Shown here in pieces: positions 53,548 to 60,297 of a stretch of 64,000 nt of DNA. The stretch is from an uncultured Chitinophaga sp. (GTDB taxonomy: Bacteria > Bacteroidota > Bacteroidia > Chitinophagales > Chitinophagaceae), in NCBI RefSeq assembly GCF_937898475.1, contig NZ_CALEJS010000016.1:620001-684000 (forward strand), written 5' to 3'. Every line of letters begins with the position of its first letter. Within the stretch, counting starts at the first letter, position 1. The translations under genes and the position numbers were made by a program. The notes below the pieces were generated by a model. That model ran no database searches and had not been told where the DNA came from. It saw only the letters and a program-made list of their open reading frames with translations.

Positions 53548-54003
53548 TTATGCTTTTTTCAGGCGCTGATGCACGCTAAGCTGCCCATTGCTGTCTGACC
53601 TCAACACTATCCAGCTGTTCTCACCTTCCAGTGTTACATAATAAGTAGTAACGTTGGAAGCATCAAATTCCACTGTAGACCGGATCTTGTGATCAGGATA
53701 GCGTTTCTGCACTTTGGTAGCTACAGCCAGGGGCAGCTGCTCTTCCGAAATATAACGGCGGGTTGAGAGCAGGTTACCGTCTGCATCGAAGTAAGCAGAT
53801 ACTACTGTTTCACCCATCATAAATTTTGCGGTGAAGAACTTGTTATCCTCTGTATACCACCTTACATGGGTAGCAGTGGAGAATGTCTGGCTCAGCGCAG
53901 TTTTCAGCTTGCTGGAAGCCTCTGTTTCTGTGGAGTGAGCCCACACGGTGGTCCCGCTTAACATAGCGGCGACAACACAAAGCATCAAGAACATTTTTTT
54001 CAT
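53548..54003 (-). CDS. Exported PepSY-like protein
   Basis: From the Met at 54003 the protein has a signal peptide (AMLSGTTVWA|HS) and about 130 mature residues. Two PepSY-like/beta-lactamase-inhibitor-like repeats are suggested: FSTATHVRWYTEDNKFFTAKF with SAYFDADGNLLSTRRYI, then VATKVQKRYPDHKIRSTVEF with YYVTLEGENSWIVLRSDSNG. Such small periplasmic proteins are common in Bacteroidota; the function is unknown. The upstream ATG at 54084 would overlap its promoter and is rejected. A terminator follows. Confidence 0.85.
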   Translation of the reverse strand: MKKMFLMLCVVAAMLSGTTVWAHSTETEASSKLKTALSQTFSTATHVRWYTEDNKFFTAKFMMGETVVSAYFDADGNLLSTRRYISEEQLPLAVATKVQKRYPDHKIRSTVEFDASNVTTYYVTLEGENSWIVLRSDSNGQLSVHQRLKKA

Positions 54004-54053
54004 GGCGGAAGTTTTTTTAGGGTTGAAATATTTGCTTGTTTTAATTTCTACAC

Positions 54054-54084
54054 CAAAGGTAATGTGGTCTTTAACCGCCGCCAA
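54054..54084 (-). promoter_or_regulatory. Bacteroidota promoter (TTG-N20-TACCTTTG)
   Basis: On the minus strand TTG (54084-54082), a 20-bp spacer, TACCTTTG (54061-54054). RNA would start near 54047, 44 nt upstream of the chosen ATG at 54003. Confidence 0.7.
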
Positions 54085-54486
54085 CCCATTATTTGCCAGT
54101 GGTATACCTTGATCAGTTCAAACAGATACTTGTTGCAACACCTACAACCAATATGTTATTTTCTTTACTAAAAACCGGGCCGCAGTACAGTGTTTGCTGC
54201 CATTTCAGGAATGTTGCACCGGCTGAAGTTAAGCTTTTGTTAAAGTGGAAGAACGACGGATGAACGGATAAACGGGTGCACCAATGTACGTATACGTTCA
54301 TGCGTGAAAGCCCCAAACCCTTTACTATGGCGGTTATACATTAGTGCATACCAACTCCGTATATCCTTGCTTTACTCCGCTTATCAGGTGCTTTTAATAT
54401 GCAATCGATTAAATCATTTAACAATAATTCACGATCTTCGTTCAAAGCACCAGTACATCACCATATCAGCACCCGGCACATTAATT
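54085..54486. other. Intergenic region between the PepSY-like and DUF479 genes
   Basis: An open frame runs into the DUF479 gene from 54304, but its first 61 residues have no family similarity and hold the likely leader. I see no clear promoter; TATCCTTG near 54361 is one base off the -7 consensus. No other gene is supported. Confidence 0.4.
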
Positions 54487-55068
54487 ATGAACTTCCTCGC
54501 CCATGCATATCTTTCCTTTAACGATCCGGCTTTAACCATCGGCAATATGGTGGCAGACTTCGTAAAGGGTAAACAAATCAGCCTTTATGAGGAAGATGTA
54601 CAGCATGGCATCAGGATGCATCGCGAAATAGATCACTTCACAGACCACCATCCGCTTACACGGGAAGCCAGGCAGCTGTTCCGGCCCTCCTGCGGACTTT
54701 ACGGCGCTGTGTTCATTGATGTGGTGTATGATCATTTTCTCGCCAGGGATCCGCAGCGCTTTACAAATGAGAGCCTGGCCCTGTTCTCCCAGTCTGTTTA
54801 CCGCCTGCTGGAAGAACGGAGAAGCAGCCTGCCCGATGTGTTTCTCCAGGTGTTCCACTTTATGCGCACACACGACTGGCTGTATAATTACAGTTCAAGA
54901 GAAGGGATCTTCCAGTCATTCACAGGCATCACTCGCAGGGCCCAGCACCTCGAAGTTCCCTCCACCGTACCCTTCGCCGTATTCGAAAACCATTACGCCG
55001 AACTCGAACACTACTACAAAGGCTTCTTCCCCGATCTCGAAGCATTTGTGAGAGGTCTGAAAGTCTGA
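54487..55068 (+). CDS. Acyl carrier protein phosphodiesterase-like protein (DUF479)
   Basis: From the Met at 54487 the protein is 193 residues and opens MNFLAHAYLSFNDPALTIGN, the conserved start of the AcpH/DUF479 family. Metal-site motifs are MVADFVKGK, GIRMHREIDHFTDHHP and FIDVVYDHFLARD. AcpH removes 4'-phosphopantetheine from acyl carrier protein; the HD-like metal site is intact, but activity for this branch is only inferred. A frame from 54304 adds 61 unrelated residues and is not accepted as coding. Confidence 0.88.
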   Translation: MNFLAHAYLSFNDPALTIGNMVADFVKGKQISLYEEDVQHGIRMHREIDHFTDHHPLTREARQLFRPSCGLYGAVFIDVVYDHFLARDPQRFTNESLALFSQSVYRLLEERRSSLPDVFLQVFHFMRTHDWLYNYSSREGIFQSFTGITRRAQHLEVPSTVPFAVFENHYAELEHYYKGFFPDLEAFVRGLKV

Positions 55069-55090
55069 ACATGTCCGCCTCACAAGCTTC

Positions 55091-55165
55091 CTTTAAACCC
55101 TTAAACCTTCAAACACTCAAATTTTCAAACGTTCAAACGTTCAAACTTTTTATCTAAGTTTGAAC
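55091..55165. repeat. TTTGAA/TTCAAA repeat block upstream of the DUF2911 gene
   Basis: Several tandem TTCAAAC words (CTTCAAACACTC, TTTTCAAACGTTCAAACG, TTCAAAC) end with AGTTTGAACC at 55157-55166. The block overlaps a TAAGTTTG -7-like box at 55155-55162 and ends 26 bp before the ATG of the DUF2911 gene. Confidence 0.55.
55155..55162 (+). promoter_or_regulatory. Candidate -7 element for the DUF2911 gene
   Basis: TAAGTTTG matches TAnnTTTG and lies 28 bp upstream of the ATG at 55191. No TTG is seen at the -33 distance. Confidence 0.5.
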
Positions 55166-55190
55166 CTGCATTTAAAACTATCAGCCACCA

Positions 55191-55790
55191 ATGAAGAAAG
55201 TATTTCTCTCTATCGCAATGATCATCTTATCAGGCGCCATGTTATCTGTAACCGCACAGGATAAAAAACTGCCGCCTGTAGACGCCAGCCCTATGGATAT
55301 GGCTTACTATCCCCCGGTATATCCCTACCTGGTAAAGGTAAAAGGCGAACCGGGCACACTGGTAGCCAGGGTTATCTACAGCCGCCCGCAGAAAAAAGGC
55401 AGAACCATCTTCGGAGAACTGGAAGGATATGGCAAGGTGTGGAGGCTGGGAGCCAACGAGGCAACTGAGATCGAATTTTTTATCCCGGTGAGCATTGGCG
55501 GAAAACATGTTCCCAAAGGCCGCTATACCCTGTATGCCATTCCGCAGGAAACAAAATGGACCATCATATTGAACCGTGAAACAGACATCTGGGGGGCATA
55601 TAAATATGATCAGGCCAAAGACGTGTTAAGAACCACCGTTCCGGTTCTTAGCCCGAGCGCTCCCGTAGAAGCATTTACCATGGTGTTTGAAAAAGCCGAA
55701 GGCGGTGCAAACCTGGTGATGGCCTGGGACACCGTGATGGTTAGCCTGCCTGTGAAGTTCGGCGAAAAGGGTACTGCTAAAAGGAAATAA
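55191..55790 (+). CDS. DUF2911-family exported protein
   Basis: The 199-residue protein has a signal peptide (GAMLSVTA|QD) and a DUF2911 beta-sandwich domain: ARVIYSRPQKKGRTIFGELE, YGKVWRLGANEATEIEFF, VPKGRYTLYAIPQETKWTII, and WGAYKYDQAKDVLR. The family is common in Bacteroidota and uncharacterised. The gene stands alone; immediately after its stop is copy 3 of the hairpin module, which could also serve as its terminator structure. Confidence 0.9.
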   Translation: MKKVFLSIAMIILSGAMLSVTAQDKKLPPVDASPMDMAYYPPVYPYLVKVKGEPGTLVARVIYSRPQKKGRTIFGELEGYGKVWRLGANEATEIEFFIPVSIGGKHVPKGRYTLYAIPQETKWTIILNRETDIWGAYKYDQAKDVLRTTVPVLSPSAPVEAFTMVFEKAEGGANLVMAWDTVMVSLPVKFGEKGTAKRK

Positions 55791-55862
55791 AAAAAGGGTG
55801 GTAAGAATACCGCCCTTGTAAAAATTTTAACCATATCCTATGAAAAACCTGAACCAAAAATA
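55791..55862 (-). ncRNA. Repeated hairpin module, copy 3 (candidate small RNA)
   Basis: On the minus strand: TATTTTTG (55862-55855), conserved box (complement of AACCATATCCTATGAAAA, 55829-55846), then hairpin GGGCGGTATTCTTACCACCC (55815-55796) and a seven-base T-run broken by A. No minus-strand gene lies upstream within the intergenic region, so this copy is not the tail of a gene. Read on the plus strand it sits directly after the DUF2911 stop. Confidence 0.5.
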
Positions 55863-56209
55863 GTCGGATTGCGCAAACGGGTTTTCCCGCTTTTGGTTAA
55901 CGCAGCAAAAATGTTCGTAAGTGCATCATTTTTTCGGGTAACGGGATCAAAAATGCCCTTTTTCGCAGTCAACCGCCGTTGCCCTACCGTATTTCTACGT
56001 ATAGCCACGTTGAGTAGAAACCCCTTATAATTCATTATCAGCGGGTTTTAGTACCTTTAGATTGTTTGAGGTTGGATGTTTGAGATTTGATGTTCGGGCT
56101 CGGTTAAAAGATAGATGTTGATAATCACCTATTTAACTTCCGGTACTGCTTTAAGTTTCAATCATCCTGCCAGCCTCAGACAACACAGTCAAACATCAAA
56201 ACGAAAAGA
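55863..56209. other. Intergenic region upstream of the trans-sulfuration gene
   Basis: No gene is seen. Inverted words GTTTGAGATTTGATGTT (56077-56093) and GTCAAACATCAAAAC (56188-56202) flank about 95 nt, a variant of the TTTGAA/TTCAAA blocks. No clear promoter is recognised. Confidence 0.45.
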
Positions 56210-57349
56210 ATGAAGCTCGGAACTAAGCTGATACACGCCGGTGTAGTACCCGACCCCTCCACCGGGGCCATCATGACGCCTATCTATCAAACTTCCACTT
56301 ATGTACAGGCTGCGCCGGGGCAGCACAAAGGCTATGAATACGCCCGTACCCAGAACCCTACGCGGGACGCCCTGCAGCAGGCACTGGCTGCTATTGAGAA
56401 TGGTACATACGGAATATGCTTCGGCAGCGGACTGGCAGCAACCGATGCAGTGATCAAACTGCTGAATCCGGGAGATGAAGTGGTCGTTTCAAGCGACCTC
56501 TATGGCGGTACCTATCGCATCTTTACCAAAATATTTGAACGTTACGGTATAAAATTCCATTTCATTGACATGCAGGATGCACAGCAGATCCGCAGCTACC
56601 TGAATGGCCAAACGAAAATGATATGGATAGAAACCCCTACCAACCCGCTCATGAAGGTAATAGACATTGTCGCCTGCGCAGCCATTGCCAGGGAGCATAA
56701 CCTGCTGCTGAGCGTAGACAATACCTTTGCCTCCCCCTATCTGCAAAATCCGCTGGATCTGGGCGCACACATCGTGGTACACTCCGCTACCAAATACCTG
56801 GGCGGCCATAGCGATGTAGTGCACGGGGCCATTATCGTAAAAGATGAGGCGCTGGCGCAGCAACTATATTTTATCCAGAACAGCTGCGGTGCAGTGCCCG
56901 GGCCCCAGGACTGCTTCCTGGTGCTGCGTGGCCTTAAAACACTGCATGTACGCATGCAGCGCCATTGTGAGAACGGCGAAACCATCGCCCGTTTTTTACG
57001 CCAGCATCCTAAAGTAGATAAAGTGTTCTGGTGCGGTTTTGAAGATCACCCCAATCACCCCATCGCCAAACAGCAAATGCGCGGTTTTGGCGGTATGATG
57101 TCCTTTACGCTGAAGAACGACAGTATGGAAGCCGCGATGAAAGTACTCAGCGGCACCCACCTGTTCTCCTTGGCAGAATCCCTGGGCGGCGTGGAATCCC
57201 TTATCGGGCACCCCGCCAGCATGACCCATGCTTCCATACCCCGGGAAGAACGCCTGAAGAACGGCCTGGTAGATTCCCTCATTCGTCTGAGCGTTGGCAT
57301 TGAAGATGCGGAAGATCTGATGGCTGACCTGGACAATGCCATAAAGTGA
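56210..57349 (+). CDS. Trans-sulfuration PLP enzyme (cystathionine gamma-synthase/lyase family)
   Basis: The 379-residue Cys/Met-metabolism PLP enzyme has YEYARTQNPTRDALQQALA, FGSGLAATDA, SSDLYGGTYRIF, IETPTNPLMKV, SVDNTFASPYLQNP and the PLP Lys195 in HSATKYLGGHSD. It is a cystathionine gamma-synthase or gamma-lyase, acting in methionine or cysteine formation; sequence alone does not settle which, and Bacteroidota proteins of this type are often annotated as either. It is followed 18 bp later by the TIGR02757 gene. Confidence 0.92.
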   Translation: MKLGTKLIHAGVVPDPSTGAIMTPIYQTSTYVQAAPGQHKGYEYARTQNPTRDALQQALAAIENGTYGICFGSGLAATDAVIKLLNPGDEVVVSSDLYGGTYRIFTKIFERYGIKFHFIDMQDAQQIRSYLNGQTKMIWIETPTNPLMKVIDIVACAAIAREHNLLLSVDNTFASPYLQNPLDLGAHIVVHSATKYLGGHSDVVHGAIIVKDEALAQQLYFIQNSCGAVPGPQDCFLVLRGLKTLHVRMQRHCENGETIARFLRQHPKVDKVFWCGFEDHPNHPIAKQQMRGFGGMMSFTLKNDSMEAAMKVLSGTHLFSLAESLGGVESLIGHPASMTHASIPREERLKNGLVDSLIRLSVGIEDAEDLMADLDNAIK

Positions 57350-57367
57350 ATTTCTATAACCGATTCT

Positions 57368-58141
57368 ATGAAACTCCGGGAATTAAAGCGCTACCTGGAC
57401 CAAAAGGCAGCGCATTACGACCATCCTGATTTTATCGCCGGCGACCCGGTCAGCATTCCGCACCGGTTCACCCGATTACAGGATATTGAAATTGCAGGGC
57501 TTTTCGCCGCTACCCTGGCGTGGGGTAACCGTACCACCATTATCGCCAAATGCAGAGAGCTGATGGAAATGATGGATAACGCCCCCTACGATTACATCCG
57601 CCATCACCAGCCTAAAGAACGCCTGCAATTGCTGCAGTTCTGCCACCGGACCTTTAATGGAGTTGACCTGCTCTATTTCGTTGAATTCCTGCAGCATTAC
57701 TATACCAACGTTACCTCCCTGGAGTTCGCTTTCAGCGGTCACCTCAGCCCCGAAGACAAAACAGTGGAAAAAGGCCTGATCGGTTTCCACCGCATCTTCT
57801 TCGCGCTGGAACATCCCGATCGCACGCGCAAACACATTTCCACCCCGGAAAAGAACTCGGCCTGCAAACGGCTCAACATGTATTTACGCTGGATGGTCAG
57901 AAAAGACAAAAATGGCGTGGATTTTGGTCTATGGCAACACATCGCTCCGTCCCAGCTGGTGTGCCCGGTAGATGTGCATGTTGCCAGAGTGGCTACCCGC
58001 CTTGGCCTGATCAACGAGGAAAAGTCCAACTGGAAAACTGCCCTGGCATTAACAGAGCGGCTGCGGGAAATGGACCCGGAAGATCCTGCCAAATATGATT
58101 TTGCACTGTTCGGACTGGGGGTGATAGAGAAATACGTTTAA
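57368..58141 (+). CDS. TIGR02757 (DUF2400) family protein
   Basis: The 257-residue protein has DPVSIPHRFTRLQDIEIAGL near the start, then CKRLNMYLRWMVRKDKNGVD, PSQLVCPVDVHVARVATRLG and ALTERLREMDPEDPAKYDFA. The pattern resembles the helix-hairpin-helix GPD region of base-excision DNA glycosylases (the VDVHVARV segment), but a repair function is not shown for this family. It is 18 bp downstream of the trans-sulfuration gene and probably cotranscribed. Confidence 0.92.
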   Translation: MKLRELKRYLDQKAAHYDHPDFIAGDPVSIPHRFTRLQDIEIAGLFAATLAWGNRTTIIAKCRELMEMMDNAPYDYIRHHQPKERLQLLQFCHRTFNGVDLLYFVEFLQHYYTNVTSLEFAFSGHLSPEDKTVEKGLIGFHRIFFALEHPDRTRKHISTPEKNSACKRLNMYLRWMVRKDKNGVDFGLWQHIAPSQLVCPVDVHVARVATRLGLINEEKSNWKTALALTERLREMDPEDPAKYDFALFGLGVIEKYV

Positions 58142-58238
58142 AGGTTTGAAAGTTCAGGGGTTTGAAAGTTTGAAGGAGCTCCTTAATTTACAGGCCCTTA
58201 CAAACGTTCAAACCGTCAAAACATTCAAACGTTTAAAT
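58141..58238. repeat. TTTGAA/TTCAAA repeat block upstream of the DUF6263-like gene
   Basis: Left arm words GGTTTGAAAGTT and GGGGTTTGAAAGTTTGAAGG, palindromic centre GGAGCTCC (58175-58182), right arm CAAACGTTCAAACCGTC and CATTCAAACG. The block fills the whole gap and ends 3 bp before the ATG at 58242. Confidence 0.65.
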
Positions 58239-58241
58239 TTT

Positions 58242-59180
58242 ATGAAGTTTATTTCAAGTCTGATCATCGGTGTTTCGCTTTCTCTGACGGCTGCCGCACA
58301 GGAATATGTTGAACTGGGCTATAATTTCAAGGCCGGCGAACAATTTGAGCTCACACAGGAAAGCCGCAGCGAAACCTATACCACCGTAAACGAGGTAGTA
58401 CAACGTGTAACCAGGGACTTCAACAATATCATCGCCATTGAGGTGACAGAAGCGAACCCCGGCCGCAGCCTGCTTACTTTCCGCTATAAGGAGCTGAAAT
58501 TTAACTTCAACAGCAAGAACCAGAATATTTATGTAGACGCCAATACCCCCAACGATAAAGAGCCTTTCCAGGCTGCCCTCAAAAATATACTGGACCATCC
58601 CTTTACTGTAGACCTCCAGAGCAGTGGCTCCATCAACAAAATAAACGGGCTGGACAACCTGCTGGACAGTGCTGCCACGGCCTTCACCTCACTTAAGAAA
58701 GATGAACAGGAAGCCTATAAAAAGCTGATGAAAGACCAGTTTGGGACAGAAGCCTTTCGCGCCTGGCTGGAACAACTGCTGGTGATTTACCCCGCACATG
58801 GCGTAAAAACCGGCACCCAATGGGAAGAAAGCGTACCCCTGCGTACTGGCCTGGTAGGACGGATGGACCTTTACTGGAATTTGCAAACCTGGGACAGCCA
58901 GACCGCCAAAATAGGCGCCACCGGCAAAGTAAAAACCGATAAGCTGCAGCTGCTTACCCTGGAAGAAGGTATCCAGGCCACCGCCGAAATTGAAGGCACT
59001 ATGCAAAGCAATTATCTCATCCTGCGCAGCAGCGGCCTTCCCGGCATCTGTATTCAGAACCTGGAAATGAATGGCAATTATACCTATAAGGCCAATAAGG
59101 AAAAACGCCTCAAACGCGACCTTAAAGTGCCCGTTAAGGTGATCACTAACGCCTCCTATAAGATCAAACAAATGAAATAA
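58242..59180 (+). CDS. DUF6263-like exported protein
   Basis: From the Met at 58242 the protein is 312 residues with a signal peptide (LIIGVSLSLTAAA|QE). The mature part is a beta-rich repeat structure: YNFKAGEQFELTQESRSETY, then ITGRMD-like segments such as VGRMDLYWNLQTWDSQTAKI and IEGTMQSNYLILRSSGLPG. This resembles DUF6263, a Bacteroidota family of unknown role. A frame from 58146 adds 32 residues encoded by the TTTGAA repeat and is rejected. The small gene 59187-59525 follows by 6 bp. Confidence 0.82.
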   Translation: MKFISSLIIGVSLSLTAAAQEYVELGYNFKAGEQFELTQESRSETYTTVNEVVQRVTRDFNNIIAIEVTEANPGRSLLTFRYKELKFNFNSKNQNIYVDANTPNDKEPFQAALKNILDHPFTVDLQSSGSINKINGLDNLLDSAATAFTSLKKDEQEAYKKLMKDQFGTEAFRAWLEQLLVIYPAHGVKTGTQWEESVPLRTGLVGRMDLYWNLQTWDSQTAKIGATGKVKTDKLQLLTLEEGIQATAEIEGTMQSNYLILRSSGLPGICIQNLEMNGNYTYKANKEKRLKRDLKVPVKVITNASYKIKQMK

Positions 59181-59186
59181 GGCAGC

Positions 59187-59525
59187 ATGAGCGAGGTACC
59201 GGATAAATACCTGGAAACAACCGCCCGCGAACTGGGTGAAACCATGGAACTGCGTTTGCCGGATACCATCAGCTACCAACGCCTGGAAGAATTGCTGGCA
59301 GAACGGCTGGAGATACTGATCAGCCACCACTTCCAGCAATTCGTCTTTTTATTGTATCGTATTGATGTGCCGGAAAACCAGATAAGAGACATCCTGGAGC
59401 AGGATGCAGGTGCCGGTGCCTACCACAAAATAGCAGGCCTGCTCATAGAAAGGCAATTGCAGAAGATAAAGTCACGCGAAACGTATAAAACAAGTCCCCC
59501 GGAAAACGAAGCAGACAGATGGTGA
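59187..59525 (+). CDS. Small conserved-looking protein of unknown function
   Basis: The 112-residue, soluble and mostly helical protein has no signal peptide. Helices: DKYLETTARELGETME, SYQRLEELLAERLEILISHH, FQQFVFLLYRIDVPENQIRD and AYHKIAGLLIERQLQKIKS. The tail is polar and disordered. No domain is recognised. The start is 6 bp after the DUF6263-like stop, so cotranscription is likely. The stop is 2 bp from the end of the convergent hydroxylase-like gene. Confidence 0.8.
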   Translation: MSEVPDKYLETTARELGETMELRLPDTISYQRLEELLAERLEILISHHFQQFVFLLYRIDVPENQIRDILEQDAGAGAYHKIAGLLIERQLQKIKSRETYKTSPPENEADRW

Positions 59526-59527
59526 GC

Positions 59528-60193
59528 CTATGAACGCTCAAACATCAGTTCTTTTACCTTGGTCTTATCCTCTTGTTCCTGTTTCAGATCAAAGCCGGTT
59601 CCAAATACGGTATCCCATAAAGAAGAACTAACCCCAAACCCTTTGTCATCACTTTTGTAATGATGCAGGTGGTGGTTGCGCCATACGGGTTTCATGAACT
59701 TAAAGGGAGGGTTCCAGGCATGTATGGCATAATGCATACTGCCATAAATGAGGTACCCCAGTATAAAACCGGGAAAGAAAGAAAAAGTATACTCCCTGAG
59801 AAAAAGATACTGGCAGGCAAAAATGATGGATGCCAGTATAAGACTCGGTATGGGCGGCATGAACAGCCGCTGTTTGTCCCGCGGGTATTCGTGATGGTTA
59901 CCGTGCATTACATATACCACCCGCCTTACTTTAGGGTTGTCGCTGGCAAAGTGGAACATAAACCGGTGCATCACATACTCAAAAAAAGACCAGAAAAACA
60001 TGGCGCCAAAGAAGATAAGCGCAATACTACCGATGCTAAAACCCAATACCTGGTAACTATGATACAGCATGTAGCTGATAATGGGTAAATATAGGCCCCA
60101 AATGATCAATGGATGCGTTTTGGTGAGCATCTCCAGGTATTTACTCTCAAACAATCTGGCCTGTCCTTTATTCTTAATCTTTTCAAACTTCAT
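59528..60193 (-). CDS. Fatty acid hydroxylase/sterol desaturase-family membrane protein
   Basis: The 221-residue protein has about four membrane helices and the complete His-box pattern for a di-iron site: HRFMFH, HGNHHEYPRD, HYAIH and HHLHHY. Family members hydroxylate or desaturate lipid chains or ring compounds at the membrane using O2. In Bacteroidota such enzymes may hydroxylate sphingolipid or flexirubin-related acyl chains; that is not shown here. It stands alone and is convergent with the small gene 59187-59525. Confidence 0.9.
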   Translation of the reverse strand: MKFEKIKNKGQARLFESKYLEMLTKTHPLIIWGLYLPIISYMLYHSYQVLGFSIGSIALIFFGAMFFWSFFEYVMHRFMFHFASDNPKVRRVVYVMHGNHHEYPRDKQRLFMPPIPSLILASIIFACQYLFLREYTFSFFPGFILGYLIYGSMHYAIHAWNPPFKFMKPVWRNHHLHHYKSDDKGFGVSSSLWDTVFGTGFDLKQEQEDKTKVKELMFERS

Positions 60194-60297
60194 AGACCCC
60201 TGGTTTTAAGCAAAATTACATCATTAATTAGATAAACGGACCAGGAGCCATGTACCCCTATAGTATTTCAGGTACAGATTATCAGCGTGTTACCGCA

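Noticed and set aside
54304..54486. N-terminal extension of the DUF479 protein
   Set aside because: The family begins at MNFLAHAYLS (54487); the 61 upstream residues have no family similarity and the DNA looks like a leader.
55091..55165. TTCAAAC repeats as a CRISPR array
   Set aside because: The units are about 8-10 nt, irregularly spaced and without unique spacers of constant length; no cas genes are present.
58146..58241. N-terminal extension of the DUF6263-like protein
   Set aside because: The extension is encoded by the TTTGAA/TTCAAA repeat and would place the signal peptide inside the chain.
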